Origin: Scylla paramamosain
Lineage: Eukaryota; Arthropoda; Malacostraca; Decapoda; Portunidae
Assembly: GCF_035594125.1 (NCBI RefSeq)
Contig: NC_087151.1
Coordinates: 17,189,001 to 17,253,000 of the forward strand
DNA: 64,000 bases
Direction: 5' to 3'
Under the pieces are notes generated by a model. The model was not told the DNA's origin. It worked only from the letters and a program-made list of their open reading frames with translations, and ran no database searches. Below are positions 11,810 to 24,634 of the stretch, piece by piece. The translations under genes and the position numbers were made by a program. How positions within the stretch are numbered: the stretch's first letter is position 1; each line of letters opens with the position of its first letter.

Positions 11810-13795
11810 GACATTACCAAAAAAAATGTATTGTGAGTGTTTTTCACCATGTTTGGTACCAAAACGCAAAGAAAACATACAAAGCAACCTATTAAGAAAC
11901 AGAACAACATCACCAAAAAACGTGTATTGTGAGTGTTTTTTGAGCTTCTTAGGTACCAAAACGCCAAAGTGCATACAAAGCATCCTAAATGGGAAAAGAA
12001 AACAGTATTAGCAAAAACTTGTTTTTTTGTGTTTTTCATCTTACATACCAAAACGTTAAAAAAGCATGCAAAAAAAAAAAAAACAGTTATGGAGAAACAA
12101 CATTGCCAAAAATATATATTTTGAGTTTTTATTTATTTATTTTTTTTAACCTGTTAGGAACCAAAACGCCAAAATGCATGCAAAGCACCCAATACGGGGT
12201 AACGAGACTACATTACCAGAAATGTATCATTTTGCTGTTTTGAGCTCATTAGGTACTAAAACGATAAAAAGTATGTTAAACACCCTATATGGGAAAACAA
12301 AACATTATCAAAAATGTGCCCTTTGAGTGTTTTGAGCTAGTTACGTACCATAGCACCATAACATGTACAAAACCACGGAGAAACAGAATAAGATTTCGGA
12401 AAAACGTGTTTTGACTTTTTCAGCTTGTTAGGTATCAAAATGCCAAAATCAATGTAGATTACCTGGCACGAAAAGAGACATGAAACTAATTACCAAAACC
12501 GTGTATTATGTGTTTTTTTTTTTTTTTTTCACCTTCTTAGGTACCAAAACACTAAAACACATGAATAGCACTCTGTATGGAGGAGTAGGACATTATCAAA
12601 GAAGGTGTATTATGAGTGTTTTTCCCTATAATAGGTACCAAAACGCCAAAATGCATACAAAAAAAAAATTTTAGAAGAAACAAAACAACATCACCAAAAA
12701 CGTGTATTATGATTGTTTTTGAGTTTGTTAGGTACCAAAACGCCAAAATGCATGGAAAACAGTCGATATGGGAAAAGAAAACAATATTACCAAAAATGTG
12801 TTTTCAGAGTGTTTTTCAGCTTTTAACGTACCAAAACGCAAATATGCATGTAAAACACCCTTTATGGAGAAACAGAACAACATTACCAAAAAAAAAAACG
12901 TGTATTTTGAGTGTTTTTTTTTTTTTTTTTTTTAGCGTTTTAGGCACCAAACGCTAAAATGCATGGAAAACACACTATATGAGAAAACAATACAACATCA
13001 TCGAAAACATCTTTTTTGAGTGTTTTTAAGCTTCTTACAAACCAAAACATCATTGCAAAAAACGTATATTATCAGTGTTTTTCTCCATATTAGGTAACAA
13101 AAAAGACAAAATGCATACCAAGCACCATTTTGAGTGTTTTTTTTTCAGATTCGTACGTACTAAAACGTTAAAACGCATGCAAAACACCATTTATGAAGCA
13201 CTAGAATATTACCAAAACGTATTTTAAGTGTTTTTTTTGAGCTTGTTAGGTACTAAAATGCCAAAATGCATGGAAGGCACTATATATGGGGTAACGAGAT
13301 TATATTACCAGAGATATGTCATTTAGGCGTTTTTGAGCGTATCATGCATGAAATCGCTAAAAGCCATGGAAAACACCCTATTTGTAAAACAAAATAACAT
13401 TCTCTAAAACTTGTCTTTTTTTGTGTGTGTTTTTGAGAATGTTAGATACCCAAAAAGCCAAAATTCATGCAAAGTACCCTATATGGGAAAACAAAACATT
13501 ACAAGGAACACCCATTGTGGGTGTTTTTTATCGTATTAGGCACCAAACGCTAAAAAGCATAGAAAACAACCTATTTGGAAAAAAAAATTATATATCAAAA
13601 ACGTCTTTTGAGTGTTTTAGAGCTTTTTGCGTTTTATGGAGGATCAGAACCATATTACAAAAAACATTTATTATGAAACAACATTACCGAAAACGTGACT
13701 TTTGAGTGTTTTCGAGCTTGTTTAGTACCAAAACGCGAAAAAAAAAATGCATCCAAAGTACCAGATATGGGAAAACGAAACAATATTAACAGTGT
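11810..13795 (+). repeat. ~95-bp satellite, forward orientation, block A2
   Basis: About twenty diverged monomers with TACCAAAACGC boxes, for example near 11858, 11955, 12158, 12540, 12637, 12731 and 12829. Linkers alternate between AGCTTCTTAGGTACC-, CACCATGTTTGGTACC- and AGCTTGTTAGGTACC-like forms. Short poly-A/poly-T expansions interrupt monomers. No gene. Confidence 0.85.
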
Positions 13796-14224
13796 CGTAA
13801 CCCAAGAAACAAGAAGAAATGAAACACATAAGAAAGAAGAATGAAACAATGAAGAAATGAAGAATGAAGTAAGAAACAGAAAGAATAAATGAGGGAAGAA
13901 AATGACAAACATGAAAGCAGGTACCAAGAAGCTATCACCATCCTGATAGATAAGAGATGAGACGTGACCACTGAGGACAGCACCTAATAACACAGTGTGT
14001 GTTATTAGGTGCTTGTAGTTTTGTGTGGAGGAAGAGAGTTGTCTTTAGAGGACAGGCTGTGACTGCCCCCTTGTGTTGTGAGACACAAAGGGAAACGTTC
14101 AGTGAGGTCACAGCTGGGTTTAATGATAAGTTCACAGCACCCCCTAAACAGTGCTTTAGACCTCACTGGGAGTAATTATCGTTTCGGTAGGTGTCTACTG
14201 CCTCCTCCTTTAGATTGGATGTCA
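13796..14224. other. Non-satellite junction where array orientation flips (forward to reverse)
   Basis: The left neighbour is forward satellite and the right neighbour is reverse-complement satellite. The insert starts purine-rich (GAAGAAATGAAG-like) and ends in ordinary mixed sequence. Its centre holds a 15-bp perfect inverted repeat (13979-14013). No coding sequence is supported. Confidence 0.6.
13979..14013. repeat. Perfect 15-bp stem hairpin at satellite inversion point
   Basis: AGCACCTAATAACAC at 13979-13993 and its exact reverse complement at 13999-14013 are separated by 5 nt. It lies inside the junction between oppositely oriented satellite arrays. The function is unknown; it could be a trace of foldback repair. 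Confidence 0.85.
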
Positions 14225-15574
14225 TATGTTTTAGCGTTCTAGTAACTAAATAGCTCAAAAACTCTTATAATACATGTACTTCATGTTTTTTTTTTTTTTC
14301 GTTTCCGAATATAGAGTACTTTGTACAGAACTTGGCATTTTCCTACGTAACAAGCTCAAAAACACTCAAAATACATGTTTTTTGGTAAACATAATGTTTG
14401 TTTATACAAGATTTTTTCCTTGCTCTTTTAGGGTTTTGGTACGTAAGTAGGTCAAAAACACTCAAAGGAAAAGTTTTTTGTAATGTTTTTGTTTTCATAT
14501 AGAGGGTGTTTACCATATTTTTTTTTTTATTTTGTTAGCATTTTGGAGCCTAACAGGCTCAGAAACACTCAAAAGATAAGTTTCTGTAAATGTCGTTTCT
14601 TTTCCTTATAGGGTACTTTGTGTGCATCTTTCTGTTTTGGTACCTAACAATGTAAAATACACTCAAAATATACGTTTTTTTTTTTTTGTAATGTGGTTCT
14701 GTTTCTCCATACAGAGTGTTATTCATGCATTTTTTAGTTTTTGTACCTAAGAAACATTCATAATACAAGTTTCTTGAAATCTCCTTCCGTTTTCCCATAT
14801 AGGATATTTTAGATGCTTTTCTGCGTTTTTCAAGGTAACAAGCTCAAAAACGCTCAAAATATTTGATTTTGGTAATGCAATTCTGTTTCTCTATAAAGGG
14901 AGTTTTGCATGCGTTTTAGCGTATTGGTACATAAGAAATTCATAAACACTCAAAAGACACATATTTTGAGTTGTTGTTTTGCATTACCATATAGGATTAT
15001 TTCCATGCCTTTTTTTTTTAGCGTTTTGGTGCCTCACACAATCAAAAACATTGAAAAGAAAGTTTTCTAGTAATGTCACTTGGTTTTCCAATACAGGAGG
15101 CTTTTCATGCATTTTAGTGTTTTAGTATCTAACAATGTGAAAAACAATCAAAATACACGTTTTTGGTAATGTTATTTTTCTTCATATAAAATGCTATTTA
15201 TGCGTTTTAACATTTTAGTACCCAAGAAGCTGAAAAACTCTCATAATACACGTTTTTCGAAATGTGTTTTCGTTTTCCCATAATGGATTCTTAGCATGCA
15301 TCTTTGCGTATTTATACGTAAGAACATAAAAAAAAACATTCAAAATATGCATTTTTTGCTATAGCTATAAAGGGTTTTTTCCTGCGTTTTAGCGTTTTTG
15401 TTCGAAGGTAGCTCAAAAACACTCAAAAGATACATTTTTGGTAATTTTGTTTTGATTTCCTATATATTGTGATTTTCCTGCTTTTTAACGTTATGGTGCC
15501 TAGCAAACTCGTAAATATTTAAAAGGCATTTTTCTGGAAGACTCGTTCCCTTTCCATATATAGGGTGCTTTATA
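14225..15574 (-). repeat. ~95-bp satellite, reverse orientation, block B1
   Basis: Reverse-complement monomers: GCGTTTTGGTACCTAA, AGCTCAAAAACACTC, ACGTTTTTGGTAATG and CCATATAGGGTGCTTTGCATG segments repeat at about 95 bp. The block ends at the TA dinucleotide that received the Tigger-like MITE. Confidence 0.85.
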
Positions 15575-16042
15575 CAGTAAAATCCCTCTCATCCGGCATT
15601 TGAGTATCCGGCAGCTTCAAGTATCCGGCACATTTTTCCCCGAGCCTTTGACGTAAAAAATGAAGGTGTACTCATATAATTGATTAGAATTCCCGCACGA
15701 GGCATACTTTGTCCCCTCGCCACCAGAGCGCACTGCTTCATGCCACCCATGGCCCACTGCACTGTGTTTACTCAGTGACTCAGTCCTGCGTGTGCACTGT
15801 TTATCGCCTGACGCCTTCATCATGCCTAAAGTTGTAGAAAAGAGGAAGCGTGTTGTGCTTACACTTAAGCAGCTGATCAGATCAGCTGCTGATTAAGATC
15901 AGTTGATCTTTGTTATGGTAAGATGCATGAGTGTAGGGTGGTGATTGTGGACATAATTTCACTTCTATTCAAGTATCCGGCAATACTCAAGTATCCGGCA
16001 TGTCGGCGGTCCCGTTGATGCCGGATAAGAGGGATTTTACTG
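15575..16042 (+). mobile_element. pogo/Tigger-type MITE inserted at TA
   Basis: A 468-bp element. The left end reads CAGTAAAATCCCTCTCATCC and the right end is its inverse (ggataagagggattttactg), flanked by TA at 15573-15574 and 16043-16044. The AGTATCCGGCA subterminal motif is repeated near both ends. Flanking satellite reads straight through if the element is removed (gggtgctttaTA / tgcattttagcg). The inside keeps the start of a pogo/Tigger transposase, so this is an internal-deletion derivative moved in trans. Confidence 0.85.
15822..15893 (+). pseudogene. N-terminal scrap of a Tigger/pogo transposase (CENP-B-like HTH)
   Basis: ATG at 15822 followed by MPKVVEKRKRVVLTLKQ, the basic opening of Tigger-family transposases just before the CENP-B N-terminal helix-turn-helix. 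The frame ends after about 25 codons. It shows the MITE's parent but encodes nothing functional. Confidence 0.7.
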
Positions 16043-16044
16043 TA

Positions 16045-19000
16045 TGCATTTTAGCGGTCTGTTACCTAATAATGTGAAATACACTCAAAAGGCACTTTCG
16101 ATAATATTGTTCTGTTGTGCTATTAACGTGTTTTCGGGAATTGGTAACTAAGAAGCTCAAAAACACTCATAATACACGTTTCTCTTAATGTCTTTTTCTT
16201 TCCCCATATATGTTACTTTGCATGCATTTTTTTTACATTTTTCAACTTAACAAGCTCAAAAACACTCAAAATAGTTATTTTTGGTAATTTTATTCTGTTT
16301 TGCCAAAAACTGATTTGTATGTATTTTAGCATTTTAATACGTAAGAAGTTCAAAACAAACAAAAGTCACCTTTTTTCGTTTTGTTGTTTTGTATTTCCAT
16401 ATAGGGTGAATTCCATGCCCAGTATGCCCATAAATACTCAAAAAACAATTTTTTGAAAATATGTTTTCCTTTTCCCATACAGGTTGCTTTGCCAATGACA
16501 ATTTGCTTGACAATGTGAATTGCAGTCAAAATACATGCCTTAGGTAATGTTCTGTTTCTCCCTGTACAGTGCTATTCATGCGTTTTCAGATTTTGCAATT
16601 GAAAAAGCTCAAAACATTCATAATACACGTTTTTTTTCTTTTTTGTAAGATCCTTTCGTTTCCCCATATAACGTACTTTCCATATATTTAGGAATTTACG
16701 TATGTATCAAGCTCAAAAACACTTAAAAAAAAAAAAACGTTTTTGGAAAAGTTGTGTTTCATCACAAAGGCTGTTTTGCATGCGTTTTTAGGGTTTTGGT
16801 ATGCAAATAACTCATAAACACTGAAAAGACAAGTTTTTAGTAATGTTGTTTTGTGTGCTTTTCATGCTTTTTAGCGATTTGGTGCATGACACGCTCATAA
16901 ACACTCAAAAGACACGTTTCTGAAATTGTTTTTTTTTTTTTTTTTTTTTTTCCAAGAAGGGTACTTTGCATGCATTTTCGCCTTTTTAACCTAACAATGT
17001 AAAGTAAACAACAGTAAAACTAGACGTTTTCGAGAGTTTTTTTTTTTTATGTTTCTGTATATAAAGTGCTATTTATGCCTTTTAGTGTTTTGGTGCCTAA
17101 GAATCTCAAAAACGCTCATATTATTTGTTTACCGTAATGTCTTTTCCTTTCCCCGTATAGGGTATTTTGAATGCATTTTGAAGTTTTGTCCGTAAAAGAC
17201 TCAAAACACTCAAAATACTTTTTTTTTTTTTTGTTATGTTATTCTGCTTCCCCATAAAGCCTGTTTTCCCTGCGTATTTATTACATAAGTAGCTAAAAAA
17301 AAAGTTTTGGATAATGTTATTTTGCTTTCTCATATAGGATTTTTTTTTTTCTATGCTTTTTAGCATTTTCATTCCTAACACGTTCATAAAGACACGTTTC
17401 TAGAAATGTCGTTTCCTTTCCTCATATGCTTTGCATGCATTTTGGTATTACGGGACCTAACAATGTGAAATACGCACAATATATTTTGTAAAGTTGTTCT
17501 ATTTCTTGATACAGAGTGTAATCTGTGCGTTTTAGCGTTTTGATACATAAGAATCTCAAAAAACACTCGTATTACATGTTTCTCATAATATTCTTTTATA
17601 TCCCCGTATAGGGTACTTTCCATGTATTTTTGCGTTTTTGTACGTAACATCTTAAAAAACGCTCCAAAGAAACGTGTTTAGTAGTTATTGTGTTTCTCAA
17701 TAAAGTGTGTTTTCCTTCCGTTTTAGCGTTTTGGTACATAAATAGCTCAAAAACATTCAAAAGAAAAGTTTTTGGTAATGTTTTTTTTGTTTCATTTGCT
17801 TTCAAATATAGGGTGATTTTCATTCTCCTTACTGTTTTGGTGCTTAAGACGCTCATAAATATTAAAAAGACATGTATCTGGAAATGCCGTTTCTTTTTCC
17901 CCATATATATTTGAGGAAAATTTGTATTTGTATTTTCTATTATTAGTTTAAAATACACTCAAAATACACGTTTTGGGGAAATTTGTTCTGTTTCCCCATA
18001 TAAGAGTGCTCCATGTTTCTTGTAATGTCCCTTCGTTTTCTCAAATAGGGTCTTTTCCATGCATTTCTACACTTTTCAACGTAACAAGCTCAAAAACGCT
18101 CAAAATACATGTTTTGGGTAATGTAATTCTATTTAGCCTTAAAGGGTGTTTTGCATGCGTTTTAGCGTTTGGGTACATAAGGGGTTCAAAAGCTCTCAAA
18201 AGATACGTTTTTTTGTAATATTGTTTTGTATTCCCATATAGGGTGATTTCCATGTTTTTTTTGTTTTGTTTTTGCGTTTTGGTGTCTCACATGCCCAAAA
18301 ACAATGAAGAGACACGTTTCTGGTAATGTGTCTTAGTTTCCCCATATGAAGGGCTTTTCAGGCTTTTTGGCATTTTTGGTATCTAACAATGTGAAAAACA
18401 CTCAAAATACACGTTTTTAGTAATGTTGTTCTTTTTTTTTTATCCATATAGAGTGCATATCATGCGCTTTAATATTTTGGTACCTAAGAAGCTCAAAAAC
18501 TCTCAGAATATTGTTTCTTGTAAAGTGTTTTCGTTTCATAGTATAGGGCACTTTTTTTTTTTTGCGTTTTGGTGTCTAACACGCCCAAAAACACTGAAGA
18601 GACACATTTCTGGTAATGTGTCTTAGTTTCCCCATATGAAGGGCTTTTCAGGCATTTTGGCATTTTTGGTATCTAACAATATGAAAAACACTCAAAATAC
18701 ACGTTTTTAGTAATGTTGTTCTTTTTTTTATCCATATATAGTGCGTATCATGCGCTTTAATATTTTGGTACCTAAGAAGCTCAAAAACTCTCCGAATATT
18801 GTTTCTTGTAAAGTGTTTTCGTTTCTTAGTATAGTGTACTTTGCATGCATCTCAGAGTTTTTCAACGTAACAATCTCAAAAATAATTAAAATACTTTTTT
18901 TGGTAATTTTATTATGTTAACCATAGATTTTTTTTTTATGCCGTTTAGCAGTTTGTTACATAAGAAGCTCAAAAACACTCAAAAGCCAAGTTTTTCATAA

Positions 19001-19355
19001 TGTTGTTTTCTATTCCTATATAGGGTGAATTCCATGCTTTTAGGCATTTTGGTGCCTAACATGCTTAAAAAAGACACATTTCTAGTGATGTCGAATGGTT
19101 TCTTCATATAGTATGCTTTGCATACATTTTTTGCGTTTTGGTACCTAACAACATGAAAAACAATTAATCAATACATGTTTCTCGTAATGTCTTTTCGTTT
19201 CTCTATATAGAGTACTTTCCATGCATTTTGGTGTTTTGTACATACCAGACTGAAAAACACTCAAAATACTTATTTCTGGTAATGTTGTTATGTTTCTCCA
19301 TAATGGGTGTTGGCATACTTTTTAGCGTTTTGGTACATATGTAGCTCAAAAACAC
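16045..19355 (-). repeat. ~95-bp satellite, reverse orientation, block B2
   Basis: About 35 diverged reverse-oriented monomers, with several poly-T expansions (e.g. 16927-16951). A local duplication is visible: a stretch of about 260 bp beginning near 18282 recurs near 18562 with few changes (both contain GTGTCTTAGTTTCCCCATATG and AAGGGCTTTTCAGGC). The block ends at the TTAA used by the piggyBac element. Confidence 0.85.
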
Positions 19356-19702
19356 TTAACCCTTTCCTTCCGGCAATCGTATATATACAATTGCAAAAAT
19401 GCGTCCGTAGCGATGGCGATCATACCCGTAATCAAGAATTTTCGCGCCTCAATTTTGAACTCAAGCGCGGTTTCTCGAATCAGATGGTGTGAGTGGAAGT
19501 GTCTGGCATGTTTCCACATGTAGTGTTGTCACTAGCTCTGGAAATTTAGCGGTAATTGAGCTTTTTTCCCTTTCTCCGGGCGACACTTGGCAACCCCAGC
19601 GACCCGCCGGGTGGAAAGCACTCACAGGGTGGAAAGCACCATGATAAGTGCGAAGAGACATCCTGATAAGAGTGAAGGATCTCAGATCATACATAACTCA
19701 CC

Positions 19703-21530
19703 ATGGAGCAGGACAGAACATACGTACTCAGCAGTTTTTCTGAGTTTGAAGACAGTGACAGTGAATATTTAGAAGAAGAAACTGAAGAAAGCGAAGACAT
19801 TAGTGAGGACTCGGAAAATGATTTACAGGATCCACCTGTTTTATCAGAACAGAGAGATGAGGATAGTGGTGATGGAGATCAGACTCCAAACATCGTCCAA
19901 AGTGGCTCACGGAGACGCAGGCGCTCCCCACGTGTTCTGGCAAGACGATCAAGGGGGCGTGGCAGTGGTGCAAGGCGAGGACGAGCACGTCCTATAAACT
20001 TTCAATGGAGGGAATTGAATGAAAATTTTTTTCCAACTATGCCTGATTTTTCTAGCGAATCTCTAGGGATAATTGATGAATTCCCTCCTGTTCAACATGA
20101 TTGTGATTATTTTATGGCATTTCTAAGTGATGATTTATTAGATCTTATAGTGAGCGAGACCAACACCTATCATGATAAAGAAACAGCAGATGATTATGTG
20201 CTCCAAAGACTTCACAGGAAAGAGTGGAAAAACATCACTAGAAATGAACTCCTGTCCTTCATAGCCCTCACCCTTCTTATGAGCCACTCTAGAAAAGGCG
20301 TGAGGCATGATTACTGGAACAGAGGTGACCTAATGTACATGCCCATCTTTGGACAATATATGACAAGGGACAGGTATGACAACCTAATGGATACCTTCAT
20401 TTTTCCATGGATGCGACTGATGATCCACTCTGGAGAATTAGGCCAGTCATACAGATTATCAGAAATAAATTCAAATCCTTTTTCAAGCCATTTCAAAACC
20501 TTGTCATAGATGAGTCACTAATGCTCTTCAAGGGAAGACTCAAATTCAAACAATATATACCATCAAAGCGCCATCGCTTTGGTGTGAAAATGTACATCAT
20601 ATGTGATTGTGAAACAGGATATGTGCTTGATTTCATCTTCCACACTTCCACATTGATCACATCACAAAGCATCATCCCCTGGGCCTTTCTGGCTCAGTAG
20701 TAGAAGAACTGATGAGAAATTACATTGGAAAAGGGCATATCCTGTACACTGACAACTGGTATACAAGTCCAGCATTGGCAAGGTATTTGCATGAAAATAA
20801 TGGTGGTGCTGTGGGGACTGTCAAATCAAATAGAAAAGATATGCCACAGTTTGAAAGAACACAAAAAGGCGATGTGATCAAATACAATACCCATGACATA
20901 ATAACAATGAAATGGCATGATAAGAGAGAAGTCCATTTGCTCTCCACAGTCCACACAGGACAAATGGTAAATACCAACAAGAAGCACTGGAAAACAAAAG
21001 AAATCATTTGGAAGCCAGATATTGTTGTTGATTACAACACAAATATGAGGTTCGTTGATAAGGCAGATATGCAAATAAGCACAGTGGACAGCCTGAGGAA
21101 AAGTACAAAATGGTACAGAAAAATTTATTTTCACTTGATGGATATTTGTATGCTCAATGCTTATAATCTTTACATGACAAAAACAGGTGAAAGATCAACT
21201 CTCAGAGCATTCAGACTGAATGTGATAACAGAAATGTTGAGAAGATTTGGCCAGCAGGTGCCTACACATTCACACTCAGGTAGACAGAGAGATGCACTCC
21301 AGGGATCACTGCAACGTCTAAATGGTGGAGTGGCTTTTCATTGCCCGGTTCACGTCCCTCCGACAGCAGCAAACCCGCGCAAGATGGGACAGCGGGAATG
21401 CATAGTCTGCAAGACAACGACGAAAAGGGAGAAGAAACGTAAATTGGTCACCACAATGTGCCAAGGGTGTGATGTTGGATTGTGCCTTGGGGATTGCTAT
21501 AGCCAATATCACTCCCTCAAAGATTTGTGA
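19703..21530 (+). pseudogene. piggyBac transposase (two frameshifts)
   Basis: The start ATG at 19703 has a good context (CACCATGG). Residues 1-80 are acidic then Arg-rich, as usual for PGBD-type N-termini. The DDE core follows. The first catalytic Asp is in LVIDESLMLFKGRLKFKQYI (about 20500), the second in ILYTDNWYTSPALARYL (about 20740), the third region in VVDYNTNMRFVDKADM (about 21050), so all three acidic positions are present. The C-terminal Cys-rich domain is also there (CIVCK, CQGCDVGLCLGDC, H; 21400-21510). Frame breaks lie near 20390 (before YLHFSMDATDDPLW) and near 20672 (before SGSVVEEL). Otherwise well preserved, so it was active not very long ago. It would excise and insert DNA at TTAA. 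Confidence 0.92.
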
Positions 21531-21671
21531 ACAAGAAAAAGCTCTACATTCAACACAATTTGCTAGGTAAATATAAATGTATATTATTTTATACTTACTG
21601 ATATAATATTTCTTGTGAGATTCACTATAAGGGGGTCAGAATGACAGCTATTTGTTTTCGCCCGCCCATGT

Positions 21672-21820
<149 letters not shown>

Positions 21821-21851
21821 CAGATGGAAGGAGGATGGGGATTATCACTTG

Positions 21852-21854
<3 letters not shown>

Positions 21855-21940
<86 letters not shown>
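21855..21940. repeat. (TG)n microsatellite
   Basis: About 86 bp of uninterrupted TG, potentially Z-DNA-forming, only 40 bp from the preceding AG tract. Confidence 0.97.
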
Positions 21941-21941
<1 letters not shown>

Positions 21942-22258
21942 TAACTCATCTTCCTCATGGCTGAATACATCTATATTCCCCTGACAGGTGACAGTCCCCT
22001 TGGGAAATGCTGCTCAATCTACTACGGAAACGACATCGTCTCGTAGTGATGGGAAATATTTATTTAGTTATAGTTTTGTACTACCTAATTATAAAAATGT
22101 GCATGTCATATTTTGTAACAATAAGTGACCTAGGCTTACTAGAATTTATTCCTACCTAGCTATAAATATCGTAGTATATGATAATCTAGTAATAATAGCA
22201 TGTCTCATTTGTAATAACAACATAGTTACTTGAAATAAAATATTTTTTGTCAACTTAC
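21941..22258. other. Element-internal AT-rich sequence
   Basis: Sequence inside the piggyBac element after the TG tract. An AATAAA on the plus strand near 22236 could serve as polyadenylation signal for the transposase transcript about 700 bp after its stop; that assignment is inference. No gene is seen. Confidence 0.35.
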
Positions 22259-22831
22259 TTATTCCTCACGAGGATGCGGGAAACATATTTGGGGTATCTC
22301 TACTTGATTATCCTCATCGGAAGAGAAATCTGATTCATCCTGCACCATCAGGATAGTATCAGATGGTGAAGGATGTGGGGAGGAGAACATATCAGACATG
22401 ACAGAGACTGAAGGTGAGGTATAAGGAGAGGAAAATGAAGACAACCGAAGAGGTGAAGAGAAGGAAACTAAGAAGTCTGGAGGACTTTGAGGTGATGGAG
22501 GAGTGCGAAGTGGTGGTGTGTGGGAGCGAGAAGGAGGGACTTCAGGTGAGGGAGTGTGAAGTGAAGGTGTGAAGGAAAGAGAAGGAGGAGTTTCAGAGGG
22601 AGTTGAAGTGTTGGAGAGAGAACGAGGGATTTCATGGGAGGGAGTACGAAGTGGAGGTTGGGACAGAAGAGAGATCACAGGGGAGAGAGGAGTGCGAAGA
22701 AGTGAAGTGGAGGAGGGAGAAGGAGAATTTTGAGGGGGTGAAGGAGGTGCAGGAGACGAATCTTTGGGCGGTATTTCTGCTATGACTAACTTGTAGACAC
22801 TGATATCATTGGCTTCCGCTGCTTCTTGCTA
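22259..22831 (-). CDS. Antisense Pro/Ser/Thr-rich open frame inside piggyBac (doubtful gene)
   Basis: The minus-strand frame is open for about 190 codons from after a TAG at 22832-22834 to a stop at 22259; the first ATG inside it is at 22678. The product would be disordered: repeated LRTPSxE / HTPSPEVPPSRSHTPP-like units, then an acidic tail (VQDESDFSSDEDN). I recognise no family. The underlying DNA is a degenerate purine-rich minisatellite (units around GAGTGCGAAGTGGAGGTGTG), which by itself can keep a frame open. A CTAG at the upstream edge could act as a 3' splice site. It may be a passenger or host-derived segment, or nothing at all. Confidence 0.25.
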
Positions 22832-23040
22832 GGTATTGTTGCAACATACCCTAAATTTTCTAATATATCTGTAATTCTTCTCAATTCTCAGAGCATATTT
22901 TATATAAAGTCCCTTATTATGTTTTTCCTCCTCTTGTACAGGAAAGTGAAAAAAAATATTACCTATCATTCTTTCATGTTATTTTTTTTTTTTTTTTCAT
23001 TATCTTCGATTTTATAATAAAATGGTAGAAGGTAACTTGT
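22832..23040. other. AT-rich spacer in piggyBac
   Basis: AT-rich sequence with a poly-T run near 22982. Nothing recognisable. Confidence 0.3.
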
Positions 23041-23817
<777 letters not shown>

Positions 23818-23821
23818 TTAA

Positions 23822-24628
23822 AAGACAAATTTTGTTGATGTTTTCTTTTCATTTATAGACTGCTTTCCATGCTTTTTTACTGTTTTGGTGCCTAGCACGC
23901 TCAGAAACACTCAAAAGACATGCTTCTTATAAAGTCGCTTGGTTTCCCTATATTGGTACCTAGCAATTAAAACAAAAACTTTCAAAATACATGTTTTGAT
24001 AAAGTTGTTTTGTTTCTTTATAATTATAGAGTCTTTTTCATGTGTTGTAGCATTTTGGTATCTAAGAAGCTTGAAAACTCTCATAATACACGTTTCTCGT
24101 ATTATTCCTTCATTTCCCTATAGAGGGTACTTTGCATACAACTTTTCGTTTTTCTACATAAAAAGTTCAAAACACTCAAAATATACGTTTTTTATTAAAA
24201 TCACTATGCTTCTCTATATTTTTTATTTTATTTTCTACATAAAATGCTTAAAAACACTCAAAATACACGTTTTTGGTAAAGATATTGTGTTTCTCTATAA
24301 AGGATGTTTTTATAAGCATTTTAGCGTTTTGATAAATAAGTAGCTCAAAACCACTAAAAAGACACGTTTTTTGGTAATGTTGATTTGTTTTGTTTTTTTC
24401 TGAAAAGGGTTTTTTCCATGGTTTTTAGAGTTTATGTACCTATTATGCTCAAAAACACTCAAATGACATGTTTCTGGAAATATCGTTTCCTTTCTCCATG
24501 CATGCATTTTCACATTTTGGTGCCTAGTAATGTGAAAAAAAAACACTTAAAATATGTGATTTTGGTAATATTAATCTGTTTCTCCATATCGAGTGCTGTT
24601 TATGAGTTTAAAAGTTTTGTTACCTAAG
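23822..24628 (-). repeat. ~95-bp satellite, reverse orientation, block B3
   Basis: About eight monomers in the same reverse orientation as block B2 on the other side of piggyBac, confirming that B2 and B3 were contiguous. It ends at the Polinton target duplication. Confidence 0.85.
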
Positions 24629-24634
24629 AAGCGT
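24629..24634. repeat. Left 6-bp target site duplication of the Polinton
   Basis: AAGCGT immediately outside the left end. The partner at 39338-39343 is AAGCTT (5 of 6 identical). The satellite consensus here is ctaagAAGCTCaaaaac, so the target was within a monomer linker. Polintons characteristically make 6-bp duplications. Confidence 0.85.
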
